Below, in pieces: positions 12,268 through 23,794 of a DNA stretch of 64,000 nt. The stretch is from JAGOMW01 sp964596675 (GTDB lineage Bacteria; Patescibacteriota; Gracilibacteria; BD1-5; UBA2023), in NCBI GenBank assembly GCA_964596675.1, contig CAZQUZ010000001.1, positions 62,001 through 126,000 of the forward strand, read 5' to 3'. Made by a program: the position numbers and the translations under genes. How positions within the stretch are numbered: position 1 is the first letter of the stretch; the number at the start of each line of letters is the position of its first letter. The notes under the pieces were generated by a model that saw only the letters and a list, made by a program, of their open reading frames with translations, searched no databases and was not told the origin of the DNA.

Positions 12268-13552
12268 GTATACGCTCGATGACTTTGCGATCATTCCATG
12301 GGATAGGACCGTTCTGTGTTACCTGTATAGTTTCAGCTCATTTACCTGCTACGAGGAGAACATCTCCACGAGAGAGCATGAGGAGAGCTGTACGGATAGC
12401 ATCTTCCCTATCCGGTACTATCCAAAAGTTTTCTCACTCTTTTCGTTTTATGCCATCTGTAACATCTCGAATAATAGAAAGAGAATCTTCCGTGTATGTA
12501 TCATCATCAGAGAGTATAATAACATCCGAGAGTATATCGACCACTCGTCACATCTTCGGACGCTTTGTCTTATCTCGATCACCTGTCGCACCAAATAAGG
12601 TAATGATACGTTTTGTTCCTTTAATTTTTCTGAGCGTTTCGAGAACATTTCGAAGTGAATCCTCAGTATGAGCATAATCGACGAATATTTTTCATTTTCC
12701 AAAGGTAGGCACTTCTTCTAATCTCCCAGGAATCCCTCATACAATTGCCATGGTAGCAATAATTTTCTCCATAGGGATTTTTTGTGATATCAAAACAGCG
12801 GTAGCTGCGAGAATATTCATTACATTAAATTCACCTTGCAATCTTGAGCTGAGACGGAATGTATTAGACGCCATACGAACCTGAAATTCTATACCCTTTT
12901 CAGTACTTTCAAGTGCTTCAGCACGGATACTTGCATTCGCAGAAAATCCGAATGTATGCATAGCATCGACGACGATATCTTTCGAAAGAAATCTCGAAGC
13001 ATACTCATTATCGATATTCACTACGCCTACTTTACGGATTTCTTTACGGATGCCATATTTATAGAGATTTTTGAAGAGGAGGAGCTTGGTCTCGACATAG
13101 TTATCCATCGTCTTATGGAGGTCGAGATGATCCTGAGAAATATTCGTCATCACAGCCACATCATAACGGAGTCCATGTACGCGATGATAGTAGAGAGCAT
13201 GGCTCGACGTTTCCATAACGAGATACTCACACCCAGCACTTCGAGCACGTGCTATAAAATCCCATACTACAAATGGTGATGGGGTTGTCATTTTTAATGT
13301 ATTTTCCTCCTCTGTATCACCGATAATAGTATTTACAGTAGTAAAAAGTGCTACCTTTTTCCCTCATGCTATAAGTCCACGAGCAATCAGATTCGAGGTA
13401 GTGGTTTTTCACTTTGTACCTGTAACTCAGATGACGATCATATCACGAGCTGGATTACCAGATAAGACGTATGCTATCCATCAGCGAACATAATGGTATG
13501 TTTGCCTCATAGGGGAATCAAGAGGGATGAGTTTCCGTAAAATATCAAGCAT
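12236..13552 (-). CDS. murE: UDP-N-acetylmuramoyl-tripeptide synthetase MurE
   Basis: Adds the third residue to the peptidoglycan stem peptide in the cytoplasm. The 438-residue frame contains the Mur ligase P-loop GVTGTKGKTTT (second-to-last Gly is TGA 13409-13411) and METSSHAL. It also has the MTNISQDHLDLH motif, VDYAHTEDSL, FGATGDRDKTKRP and LVAGKGAE near the C-terminus. The N-terminal UDP-binding domain is short, with only ~40 residues before the P-loop. The third amino acid added cannot be decided from the sequence alone. It is divergent from def across an 81-base gap containing a long imperfect hairpin. Confidence 0.93.
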
Positions 13553-13633
13553 GATGAAAAAAAGAGAATACTTGAATTTTATAGAAAAATTCCTATTCTC
13601 CAAGTATATTTCTCTTTTCTTATCGTATTTTTT

Positions 13634-14110
13634 ATGGCAAAACTCCAGATACAAACAGGTACATCGAATCCAATCCTCAGAAAAAAAAGCACACCAGTAC
13701 ACATAGGTGAGCTCCACACCTACCATGACCTCGTACAACATATGCTCAAGCATATTAAAAATCCTGAAAATGGAGGAGTATGACTCGCTGCTCCACAGGT
13801 AGGAGTAAATAAACGTATCATCGTAGTATCACTTATGAAGGATTATGATGATGAAGCATTTAAGACTATTGCCCTTATCAATCCAGAAATCATAGAGCAC
13901 TCAGATGAAACCTGTACCGATAAAGAGTGATGTCTCTCAGTCCCAGGTGAGAGTGGCGATGTCCTCAGGTGGACATGGGTAAAGGTACGATTTCTCGATA
14001 TAAAATGAGCTCCATATACTATGAAGCTCGCAGATCTTTCGGCACGCATCATCCAGCATGAGATAGATCATCTCGATGGGATACTGTTTACAGATAAGAT
14101 AGAGGACTAA
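13634..14110 (+). CDS. def: Peptide deformylase
   Basis: Removes the formyl group from nascent N-terminal methionine. All three family motifs are present: GVGLAAPQ (TGA at 13781-13783), EGCLSVP (TGA at 13928-13930; its Cys is a metal ligand) and QHEIDHLDG (two His ligands and the catalytic Glu). At 158 residues it has the normal length. Its TAA stop overlaps the TAG of the converging gene (CTAA at 14107-14110). Confidence 0.97.
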
Positions 14111-14574
14111 AATGTTTTCGTCACATTCGTGAGGAGGGTGCGTTTATCTCCGGTATATCGGATATTCTCGAGATAACGGACGAGTTTCTCGAAGATGAGA
14201 TATGGGTCGATTTTCGTGAATAGAAAAGCATTCCCCTCGAACTTCATCGGATCAAATTCACTAAATGTTTTCGGGAAATCATTTTCGACTGGGAGTATCG
14301 GTACAACTCAGTGCTGCATAGCTACTATGAGGTCGAGTTTCTGACTTTTTCTATCAGAGATGAGCGCATCTACACCGACGAGATGCCCTACATCGAATGT
14401 ATCGAGACGGATACATGAGACTCAGATAGCCTCCCCCGCTCTCTCGATGAATGTAGTGATGCTCTCATCTGAGATATCGAGTAATATGACTGCACGTGTC
14501 CGAGGAGGGAGTGTATGGGCATGGACGATCTGAGAACGCACCTCTTCTTTATGGAGATTTTTCGAGTGAGCCAT
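14107..14574 (-). CDS. Hypothetical protein
   Basis: A 155-residue soluble protein with two TGA glycines. Alternating hydrophobic stretches (RAVILLDIS, LDLIVAMQHGVVPILPV) suggest an alpha/beta fold. The C-terminal part GNAFLFTKIDPYLIFEKLVRYLEN loosely recalls the end of a GT-B glycosyltransferase C-domain, but the nucleotide-sugar motif is not clear, so I leave it unassigned. It is convergent with def, sharing overlapping stop codons, and divergent from dus. Confidence 0.7.
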
Positions 14575-14743
14575 ATAGGAAAATTATGTATATAGGTATG
14601 AGATATATAAATCATAGCATAATGCTCATCAAAAAGCCAAAAAAGATTATTGACGAATAATCATAAATATCTATATATATAAAATATAAACTGGATTTCT
14701 TCTGAAAAATCAATATAAACGAGCAAATTCTATACACTATATT

Positions 14744-15793
14744 ATGGATAAAAAATTTTGGCAACAGCTCGCGGATGCTGGGCCTATCAGTACTCTCGCA
14801 CCGATGGATGGATACTGTGATAGTCCATATCGCCAGATCGTAAAATCAGTAGCACCTAAAACGGTGGTATTTAGTGAGTTTTATAGTGCGGATGGTATCG
14901 TACACTCGAAGGATCTCCAGCGAAAAGCTCTCACCCACGAGGCGAGCGAGTATCCACTCATTATCCAGATATTCGGCAAAGACCCAGCGAAATTCGCGGA
15001 AGCCGCGAAAATCATCGAATGATACGGCATCACTGGTATCGATATCAATATGGGATGTCCCGCGAAAAAAGTCGTCAAAAGTGGTCACGGATCCAGCCTC
15101 ATGATAAACCGTGATACTGCATTTCGCATCGTAGAGGAGATGTCCAAAGCTGTGAAGATACCAGTATCCGTAAAGACTCGTCTCGGCTGGGAAGATCACT
15201 CTCTCCTCATCGAGTTCTGTCAGGGACTCGAGAACGCAGGAGCCAATCTCATCAGCGTGCATGGTCGCACATACAAGCAAGCATTTACGGGAAAGGCAGA
15301 CTTCACTGGCATATACGAGCTCAGACAGCAACTCCATATACCCGTCATATGTAATGGTGATATCCGAGACTATGATGATGGTGTGGAGAAACTCATCCAT
15401 CCAGAGAATCTCCTGAGTCCTGGTACGCGAAAGAATCTCGATGGATTCATGATCGGGCGTGCGAGTTTCGGGAATCCATGGTGTTTTTTACCTGGTGGGT
15501 ATGAGCCGACTCTGAGTGAGATACTCACTGTCATGAGTCAGCATGGGGCTCTACTCTGGAAGTGGAAAGATAGAAAAGGCATGATGGAGGCACGCAAACA
15601 CCTCGTCCAGTACCTCCATGGATTTCCTGGTGTGAAAGAGTACCGAAGTGCGCTCGTACGAGTCGAGTCAGTCGATGATATAGAGTCTATCCTCTCACAG
15701 ATACGCAGAGAACATGCGAGTCTCATGGATCAAAAACTCTCATCATATAACCCAGACAGCGCCCTCGCAGACTGGTGATGCCCAGTCGACTAG
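14744..15793 (+). CDS. dus: tRNA-dihydrouridine synthase
   Basis: FMN-dependent reduction of uridines in tRNA D loops. The 349-residue TIM barrel begins with APMDGYCDSPYR and has the catalytic-Cys motif INMGCPAKKV. The phosphate-binding strand is PVICNGDI and the FMN site GFMIGRASFGNPW. Two TGA glycines are used, the second (15776-15778) extending the C-terminus by five residues to TAG. The stop overlaps the stop of the converging glycosyltransferase on a CTAG palindrome. Confidence 0.93.
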
Positions 15794-16920
15794 GGATGAT
15801 AGATACTCTTATCGTAGGTATGAGGAAATATGCGTACCTTTGCTCATGGAAAGTGATGTCCGATATGTCTCTCTAAAAATGGAGCAAATATAATATGCTC
15901 TGTTTTTCGTGGGAGGAGTGCAGTAAGGAGTCGTACATAGAGCCATTTTATGGATGCGATAGCTTTTTTATAGCCTACTACATGTACTATAAAGGCTCGG
16001 AGGCTACGATTTTTCGGTATGAGAGACTCTGATGTGATCGCTTGTGGAAATGGCGCGAGGAGTCCCACATCATGATGCGAAAGATAGAGTTTCGTATTAT
16101 ACATACGAGCATATATGACTATAGCTGCGATTCACCAGATACCGATATACCGCAGCACTGAGTGCATCCAGATGATATCTGGCTTCTGACGGAGGAGTAG
16201 ATATCCCACCTGGAAAAATCTCCAAAATGCGAGAATAGAAAGTGCAAATATTATACGTCGTCTCCATGGAGTCGTCTTTTCTCGATACGAAAACCGCGAA
16301 ATCTCATATCCCCAGAGATTCGCATGTTTTATGACGCTTTCGACATACATCTCTGCACCTCAGATGATATCCTGATAGTCATGGATGAGTGTGATGGATT
16401 TTTTTCTCGGGAATAATCGCACAAAATGCTCTTCCCAGGTCGACGGCATATAGGGGGTGAGATCCACTTTTGCCGTTTTTTTCTGATGGATGAGTGAGTC
16501 GAGTATATGGCTGAGTGACTCGACAGGATGGTCTCTATCGAGCGCGAGTGTATCAGGGATAAATGGGATCAGTCCTCACTTTTGGAATCCTACGACTCTC
16601 GTACCTGATGCGAGTGCCTCGAGGGCTGTGAGACCGAATGTCTCGAGAAATCGAGATGGCATAAGGAGAATATCTGCCTGTCTATAGAGGACTGCTAGTC
16701 CGGTCGGCGAGACAAATCCATGGTATATCACATTCTCTATATATTTTTGCTGGAGTGCTATGATCTGATCCTGATAGAGACCATTCGAGCAGATATGCCA
16801 GACGAGAGTATGTTCCGAGATGCTTTGATAGCGCTCGATACACTCTATGAGGATGTCGACTCACTTCTCTTCGACGAGACGAGAAGCAAAAAGGATATGA
16901 AATGTGAGATTATTTTCCAT
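15790..16920 (-). CDS. Circularly permuted GT4-type glycosyltransferase
   Basis: A 376-residue frame, the usual length of a GT-B family 4 enzyme, but with its halves in reversed order. Residues 1-170 are the donor-binding domain that normally comes last: ILFASRLVEEKGVD, then SRFLETFGLTALEALASGT with the E-x7-E pair Glu93/Glu101. Residues 172-376 are the acceptor domain that normally comes first: a glycine-rich IHDYQDIIGGAEMYVES, then WMHSVLRYIGIW. No TAA or TAG lies between them. The gene begins where a classical enzyme would switch domains and ends just before that switch (VRIFPHTYDKSIYHP). It starts inside the last codons of the membrane protein upstream. Confidence 0.85.
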
Positions 16921-18199
16921 GTGAACGAGATGGAGCGAGGATGAGTCCGATGAGGAGAAATAATGAGAGTGATACTATCGCGGACTCAAATGTATGGAGG
17001 AACATATTCATGATGAGTATCGATACGAACATCCCAGCTAAGATAATATTCTTCCGATAAAGTCCTATGAGCAAAGAGAGACATATTCATACGAATGCGA
17101 GAAATCAGAAAATCCCTCACTCGACGAGCTGCTGTATATACCAACTCTCAGGTATATAGTATCTATCCTTTTCTTCTATCTGAGTACGATCGAGTGATTC
17201 GAGATTTTGGACATATCGATATCATGGTCATGCGCTCGAGAGCCCCTGTCAGAGTGGTGCTGAGATGAATCTCTCTATACCGACCTGCATACGTTCGAGG
17301 TGTCCATTCGTCGATCCACCCCTCTGTATGATAGCCTTCATATTTCCGGCATACTGGATAAATATGCCACCCACCATAAGGAGTACGATACAGAATGTAA
17401 CAATAAACTGGACTTTATATTTTCTAAAAATTTCTCTCAGTGAGAAAAGTATAACTATACCGACTCATCCGATAAATCCGAGTGCAGCACTCCGAGAATA
17501 GGTATAGAGTATCAGTATGAAAAATCATACCACGCTACATCCGAGGAGGAAGTGCCACGCTTTTTTATTTCTGAGAAAGTATATAAGCATACCGACATAT
17601 ACGAGGATAAATGCTCCCATCGTATTCGGGCCATCGAGGAGTCACTGGAATCTCCTGACATTCGCACCATCCACACCATGGAATATAGGTACTGAATTTC
17701 CAAATTGCCAATTCGATGGATTCCCAGAATAGCCTAGATACAAGAGTAAATCTTCTGAAAGTGGCCACTTAAGGAGCATACTGATAGTGAGCATGATGCC
17801 ACCTGATATAAGAAATAGCTTCAGATAATATGAAGCTGGCTTCTCGAGGAGCAGGAATCCATGATAGAGTGTAAAAAATGCAATCAAAAATGCAAAATCA
17901 TACCGACCGCCATAGACGATACCAGGGAGACCTGTCGTAAAAACAGATATACCGAGAAGCAATACGATATATACAGCTATCCATAGGTCATATCCTGACC
18001 ATACGATACGCATCTTTCATGAGATATGCGCCCACAGGATGGTGAATAACATAGAAAACAGAAGGAGTTCTTTTATGAATGCAAATCCTGGTATCCCGAG
18101 ACGTTCTCGAAAAAAAATCGAAAGCACCGTCATAAACGGTATGATAATAAGAAAGGCCCTAAAGGCATAATCAAATGTATATCGAAACAGAGCAGGCAT
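16910..18199 (-). CDS. O-antigen ligase / polymerase-like membrane protein
   Basis: A 429-residue polytopic protein with roughly ten hydrophobic segments and a long extracytoplasmic loop after residue 290 (RGGSTNGHLERMQVGIERF), typical of the WaaL/Wzy family. These transfer or polymerise lipid-linked glycans at the outer face of the membrane. The family GxGxG-type region appears as GQGLSSAGPGYRY. TGA glycines occur throughout. It overlaps the glycosyltransferase start by 11 bases, so the two are translationally coupled and probably build the same cell-surface glycan. Confidence 0.8.
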
Positions 18200-18213
18200 A
18201 AAAGAAAAATTAC

Positions 18214-18241
18214 TTGATAATCATAGACATTTCTCTATAAT
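18214..18241 (+). promoter_or_regulatory. Sigma70-type promoter for the ferredoxin
   Basis: TTGATA (18214-18219), 16 bases, TATAAT (18236-18241). The predicted start is near 18248, giving a leader of about 18 bases before the ATG at 18266. A second TATAAT abuts the ATG and is probably not used. Confidence 0.7.
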
Positions 18242-18265
18242 ACGCAAGCTATTCTTCTATAATAT

Positions 18266-18541
18266 ATGTCTTTCAATACCTCTGCCCTTTCCGAATTAAA
18301 AAAATGACTCAAGCCTCATGTAAACAGTACATGTATAGGGTGTAGTGCCTGCACAGCTATATCTGGTGATGTTTTCGAGCTCGATGATCAGGGACTATCT
18401 TGCGTGAAAGCACTAGAAAACTATACTGGTCATGATGTAGATGACTCTATAGCAGCATGTCCTGTGAATGCTATTAGCTGGCAAGAAACGGATGAAAATG
18501 GAGAATATAAAAATGGACTTAAAGAACATGAGGATGCATAA
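18266..18541 (+). CDS. 4Fe-4S ferredoxin
   Basis: A 91-residue small electron carrier with one cluster-binding set, CIGCSACTAISGDVF (three Cys) and the distant ACPVNAI (fourth Cys). This is the pattern of single-cluster bacterial ferredoxins. One TGA glycine lies before the first Cys. It is monocistronic between a consensus promoter and a bidirectional terminator. Its redox partner is not in this window. Confidence 0.92.
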
Positions 18542-18549
18542 TACACACC

Positions 18550-18583
18550 AAAAAAAGAGAGTTAATACACTCTCCTTTTTTTA
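18550..18583. terminator. Bidirectional terminator
   Basis: The GAGAGT ... ACTCTC stem is flanked by A and T runs on both sides. It closes the ferredoxin transcript and overlaps the last codons of the converging ftsW/rodA gene. Confidence 0.85.
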
Positions 18584-19782
18584 TGAAAACTCTGAGAGAG
18601 ACTCGATGGTATGTTATACTCCATATGCCGAGAAATATTGAGGAGTATTCATATACTTATCATGAGCGCTATGAGGGATGAGCCCCCATAGCTTACGAAA
18701 GGGAGTGTCACTCCTGTAAGGGGTACTACATTGAGATTCACTCCTATATTCACAAAAACCTGAACGAGGATCAAAGTGGAAAGTCAGAATGCTACATATT
18801 TACCAAAAAGATCCTTTACCGATCTAGCTATAACATAACCTCTATATGTAATAATAAAAAATAATATCATTAAGGATAGTGCACCCATAAATCAAAGCTC
18901 CTCGACTATAACTGAAAAGATAAAATCTCACTGCACTTCCGGAAGGTACCCAAATTTCTGGATCGACTTTCCAAAGCCAAGTCATCCAAAACCACCACTC
19001 CCTATAGCAATGAGTCATTGTTTGATTTGATAGTCTTTCCCATCAGTATCGGTCTTAGAAAAAAGAGTTTCATTATCCTGGAAAAAACTATCGATACGAG
19101 AAGATATATATGAAAGCTTGCTATTGTTATCTCATAATTTTCATATCCCATATATACTTCATGCCCCGATAGCACCTATGAGAAATAGGAGTGCAATGTG
19201 TTTCATATTGCCTCATCATACAAAGTATAGAGCGAGTAAAACAGGCGCTAGGATCAAGATAGAACCAAAATCTGGCTGAAGTGCTAAGAGCATAAATAAG
19301 GCACCTACGATCAAAAAATACGGGATAGTACCATCTTCCAACGATGCTATCAGAGAACGTTTTTTCTTCATAAATGAAGCTAAAAAGAGGATAATGCCAA
19401 CTTTTGCGAACTCTACAGGCTGTATAGAGGGCAATCCTGGGATATCGAGCCATCAGCGAGCGCCATTATATTCTTTTCCTATGATAAGTACTATGAGCAT
19501 GACTGCTAAGACTCATGCGAGTATGATGCGATTCCATTTCTCGAAATACGAATACGAAAATTTCGTAAAAAAGACGAGTGCAATCATTCACATAAAAACA
19601 TGTGTAAAATTCTTCGTCAAATAATATGAATTATTCGGGTCCGTAAGAAGTCATTTTACAACCATTTGTGATGTAATCTTAAATGATGGATATACGCTCA
19701 CTGAACTAATCATGACCACACCAAAAATCACTAATGCAATGACGATAAAAAGCAAATATGGATCTATGGTTTTTTTATACAT
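18562..19782 (-). CDS. ftsW: FtsW/RodA/SpoVE family peptidoglycan glycosyltransferase
   Basis: A SEDS-family membrane enzyme of 406 residues with about ten helices. Family motifs are ARGWLDIPGLPSIQPVEFAK, LALQPDFGS, a QGLIAIGSGGFGGLGFGKS loop, LPEVQGDFIFSVIVEE (the conserved Asp of the catalytic loop) and LPFVSYGGSS near the C-terminus. Many of these glycines are TGA. Whether it serves division (FtsW) or elongation (RodA) cannot be decided; the symbol is provisional. It lies downstream of the LPLTG surface protein. Confidence 0.92.
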
Positions 19783-19826
19783 ATTGAGAAAAAATACCGA
19801 GCATTGTCGGTATTTATATATTTAGA

Positions 19827-20456
19827 TTACGCTGACTTTCTTTTGAGAAATAAAAATGCTATAGCACATGCTATGAGTAGGAACATTACAGGGTTCATGC
19901 CTGTTAATGGAAGCTCTTCTGTGGGAACGACTTCTTCTACATTTTTTTCTTCTACAGGAATCTCTTCTTCTACGGGTGTGACTTTAGGAGTCTCTTCTTT
20001 CACTGTTACAGCGGTTGGATTCTTAGGAGCATTGAGTGCATCCTCTGATTTTTTGAGTGGGCTCGGTGTCACGAATTCCTTCAGAGCACTCGCCCCATCA
20101 GTAATAGTAGATCCCGCAACTCCGACAGCAGCGAGTATGGTCATAGTATATGATGTACCTTCTTCTAGGTCTTCATCGAGAGTGATATCTACTGTATCTG
20201 GAGTATCTGCCACTTGGTTCACGAGCGCGACATCGACAGCACTATTATTCGATTGCTGAGCTATTTTGAGTACTACACTAGTAGCATCGATATCCTCACT
20301 AAATAGAGCACGGATAGTTCGACTATCTACTACCTTTAAGCTCTTTAACTCAAGGGATGTTTCGTTCGTATCTGATGATACTTCAGCCGCTGAGAGCATG
20401 TTCGAAAATATACTACTCAGTAATATCGCCGATATGAGAGTGATTATACGAAGCAT
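19827..20456 (-). CDS. Surface protein with LPxTG-type sorting signal
   Basis: A 209-residue exported protein. The start at 20456 gives a compact signal peptide (MLRIITLISAILLSSIFSNM ... A); an in-frame ATG 13 codons earlier is possible. Residues ~30-130 look like one bacterial Ig-like/SbsA-type domain (LKSLKVVDSRTIRALFSEDI). A Pro/Glu/Val-rich linker follows, then LPLTG, a hydrophobic helix and a KRK tail: the three parts of a sortase substrate. No sortase gene is in this window. It contains no TGA codon. Confidence 0.75.
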   Translation of the reverse strand: MLRIITLISAILLSSIFSNMLSAAEVSSDTNETSLELKSLKVVDSRTIRALFSEDIDATSVVLKIAQQSNNSAVDVALVNQVADTPDTVDITLDEDLEEGTSYTMTILAAVGVAGSTITDGASALKEFVTPSPLKKSEDALNAPKNPTAVTVKEETPKVTPVEEEIPVEEKNVEEVVPTEELPLTGMNPVMFLLIACAIAFLFLKRKSA

Positions 20457-20513
20457 AGCTTGAGAAAATAAGAAAAATAGATAGAATAATCCCATTTATA
20501 ATAAAAAAAAGTT

Positions 20514-21089
20514 ATGAAAACGCAACTGTATGGGGCAAAATCTGGCTTTACATTATTCGAATTAATGATTGTAATAGCAATATTCGGTTCTTTTGTATTG
20601 GCGACGAATATTTTTAACTATTCTCCACAGACAGAAAGTGAAAGGGCTGACCGTATGATGGCTGCAGTCAGTGGCAAACTCAAAACTGAGCTCCAGAACA
20701 TGTCTATGTGACGTATGCCGAAGCGAGATGGTAAAATCGCACAGCTCATACAGATAGAGATAGGCACTGGTGGACTCACATACACATACATGACGGGTAC
20801 ATCGATAGCGACACAGATTTTTTCATGAAGTTTTCGACGACCTTTTTTCGAATGAGATACGAAATATGAGATAAAAAGTGTGATATGGACTGGATCGAAT
20901 ACGGTCGTAAATGGCTTTACAGGAACTGGACAACTCATCATAGAACCTACAAATATGACTTTTACGGGTGTCGGTATTAGTGGTTCTGGCTATACCTTAC
21001 TAGAAATCAAAATCGGCTACAATACGAGAACTCGTAAAGTCATACTCGATAGACGCAGTGGGAAAGTCATAGAAACGAAACTCTACTAA
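20514..21089 (+). CDS. Type IV pilin-like protein
   Basis: A 191-residue protein with a short basic leader ending in Gly, then FTLFELMIVIAIFGSFVLAT: the prepilin peptidase site and the hydrophobic N-terminal helix with Glu at position +5. The rest is a beta-rich globular domain with two Gly/Thr-rich stretches. Three TGA glycines. It is likely a (pseudo)pilin of a type IV pilus or competence system; no other pilus gene is adjacent. It is divergent from the LPLTG protein with an 18-57 base gap depending on the start chosen. Confidence 0.85.
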
Positions 21090-21092
21090 AGA

Positions 21093-22202
21093 CTATAGCA
21101 TTTCACGGAGTTGCTCGCGGAGAATATCGATACCCTCTCATGAATATGCAGAGATAAAAAATGGACTGAGGTGAGCATATTTTTCTCGTAATGCCTCGAC
21201 ATCTGCTGTCGATATTAGGTCTACCTTATTCCATACATAAATCCGCTTCTGATGGGCTCATATCTGAGCGAGCGTATCATCGACGATAGCTATCTTCTCA
21301 TCCATCCACATATCACTCGCATCGATGAGGTGTATGAGGATATCACTCTCGATAGAATCCTCGAGAGTCGAGCGAAATGCTGCAATCAAACTCGGTGGCA
21401 AATCTCTGATAAATCCTATCGTATCATTAAAGAGTATTTCGCGTCATTCACTCGGATTATCAGATCATTTTTTTGGTAACCATACTTTTCATACTGATGT
21501 CCCGAGTGTAGCGAAGAGCTTATCCTCTGCGAGGACTCACTTTTTCGTCAGAGCATTAAAAAATGAAGACTTCCCAGCATTCGTGTATCAGACGATACCG
21601 ACTGTAGGGAGATTTTTACGCTTCCGATGGTCTCGATGGAGGGCGCGCGTACGCTCGTAGGTCTCGAGTTTTTTATGGATTTCGAGCTCTTTTTCTCGGA
21701 GATGACGCTTCATGATCTCAGTATTGGTCTCTCACTGTCACTTCGCATTTTTCGATCATCCTCACTGGCGTGATAGCTCCATACCCATACCGTAGATACG
21801 TGGTCACATATGTTTCACTGCCGCGAGCTCGATCTGGAGCTTTGACTCTGGAGAGACGGCATGGAGGGCGAATATCTTTAGTATCAGATCTACTCTATCC
21901 CATGCTTGGATTTTTGACTTCGTCTTACGGATGTACTCATTTACATTATAGACCTGAGCTGGCTTCATGATATTCCCGATGATGAGGAGCTCAGCACCGA
22001 GCTCCTCTCCGGTCGCGATGATCTCATCGAGCTTCCCCGTACCGATAAATGTCCGATAGTCAGGTGTGAGCTTCTTCTGCACGCGACGCACTATAGTGAC
22101 ACCTCCATAGGTAGAGACGAGTGACTCGAGCTCATCCATACGATGAGAGAGCTCTTCTCACGAGAGTCATGGTGGTGCGATGTCGATGATGATAGTTTTC
22201 AT
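21093..22202 (-). CDS. hflX: GTPase HflX
   Basis: A ribosome-associated GTPase, involved in rescuing or splitting stalled ribosomes in other bacteria. The 369-residue frame has the N-terminal HflX domain (YRTFIGTGKLDEI, LKIFALHA) and the glycine-rich linker. The G domain opens with VGYTNAGKSSFFNALT, its first Gly encoded by TGA (21588-21590). TGA is frequent across the gene. It converges on the pilin gene with a 3-base gap. Confidence 0.94.
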
Positions 22203-22258
22203 TATTTGGAATATAGCGAAAAATATGATAAAGTATAGGTAATCTTTTAAAAAATAAC

Positions 22259-23566
22259 ATGGATAGAGAACTAGACATCGCATGGGAAGAAGATAGTCAT
22301 GGAAATATCATCCACTCTAAAGAGGGGGTATGAGCTATGGATCTAAAAAAACTCCAGCAAGAGATACTTGCTGAGAATCAGGTAATAAAGAAAAAAAATC
22401 ATGAAAAAATACAGCAAAAGACGCAAAAAGAAACGGTCAAAGAATCAAAACAAATAAACATTATAAAAAAGAAAGCACAATCCGATACTATGGCTATTTT
22501 AGAAGCTCCAGAAAAAGTAAAGAGTAAGATAACTATATGAGATGCACTGAAACGATTTAAAGAATCACTCTCATTCAATGAGAAAGATAGAAAAACTATC
22601 GATCTAAGAGAATTCCATAAACACATAAATAAACTCGGAAAAGATAGCATCATGGCGATGATGTTATTCGGTAATAGTATCAAAGAGAAGGGTCCGATAG
22701 AGATAAAAGACACAATGTCATTTAGTGCGAAAAATAATCTGCGCGATGCCTGGGAGAAAAAAATCAAACTCTATGGATGATCAAATCCTAAGCTCGCACA
22801 ATACTATAAAAAAGAGGTACTCCCATATATCACCTGAAAGAAGAAAATGGTACCCATATCGAGACAAGTGTGGGATGCTCAGATAGAAGAGGCTATAAAA
22901 AAAGTACGAGCAAATCTCAAAATCGAACAAATATTTATAAAGAATCTAGAGAAACAAGATACGCTCAGAAAACTCATATGACTCATAGGCCCTGCAGAGA
23001 TGAATAGCATAACATTCGCGGAACTCATCGATTCTACGAAACCCCTACGAAATGAAGCCTTTTTTAATACTATACTCGAAAATGCGGGTCCAGAATTTAT
23101 CGCACACTTCCCTGCACTCTGAGATCCATATCTTTCATTTGGTTCGAGCCAGCTGACAGATTTCGCTGTATGACCAGATGGTGGCATATGACTCATGCAG
23201 AAAAAATATATGAAAACCTCGCTCGTACCCGATGATATGAGAAAAATTCAGATACAAGATCATCATGTAGGATGATATATCTTCACTATTTTTAATCTCA
23301 AAGAGCTCCTCGAAAACTGCACAAACTCACAGGTAGCAGCTCTGAATAATGCTCTCGCAGACAATCCATCAAAAACAAAAAATCAGCTTATCCAGTATAT
23401 CGCAGCAGCACATAATAAACCGACCGAAGCACGTAAACAATTTAAGAATTGGATAGATGATGAACTCGTCGGTAAAGAATTTCGACCCTATCTAAAATCC
23501 CCTACTACGAAAAATAATGCCGATAAAGCCGGGAAAAATCATACCGTACAGGTAGCACTCTTATAA
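22259..23566 (+). CDS. Large hypothetical protein, possibly lysozyme-like C-terminus
   Basis: A 435-residue protein with about ten TGA glycines and a Lys/Gln-rich charged N-terminal third. The middle has LREFHKHINKLGKDSIMAMM. Near residue 300, DPYLSFGSSQLTDF and later YIAAAHNKPTEA resemble the SFGxxQxT and A-x-N-x-x-P elements of lysozyme-like transglycosylases; this is a weak visual match only. No signal peptide. A second gene at 50545 shows a clearer transglycosylase domain after a similar charged N-terminus. Confidence 0.7.
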
Positions 23567-23574
23567 TATAAGAC

Positions 23575-23787
23575 TTATTTCTCTTTTTTCTTTTTCTCCA
23601 GTTTTACCTGGAGTTTTTGTGCGGCATTTGCTTTTTTATGCATGACTTTTCGCTCGGACTTTTCGGTGAGTTTCTTCTCTGCCTTAGCTCGGAATCACGC
23701 CTTTCGTGCCATTTTCGCACGGGCTTTCTCAGCTTTTATCTGCTCTATGCGTTCTTTGCGAGAGGGTGTGGAGGGAGAGGAGGACAT
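23575..23787 (-). CDS. Small lysine-rich basic protein
   Basis: A 70-residue protein, almost all Lys, Arg, Glu, Ala and Ser, with one TGA glycine in the middle. It is probably one long charged helix and may bind nucleic acid or the ribosome. It sits 7 bases after the 23795-24307 acyltransferase, at the end of the trpS/GNAT gene series. No family recognised. Confidence 0.65.
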
Positions 23788-23794
23788 AGAGTGA

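Noticed and set aside
13553..13633. Long imperfect hairpin between murE and def as a riboswitch
   Set aside because: The stem is AT-rich with mismatches and no conserved core that I recognise; it may be only a terminator-like or promoter-region palindrome.
22259..23566. Calling this gene a lytic transglycosylase
   Set aside because: Only short resemblances (SFGSSQLT, AAAHNKP) are visible and no clear catalytic Glu context, so it is left as hypothetical.
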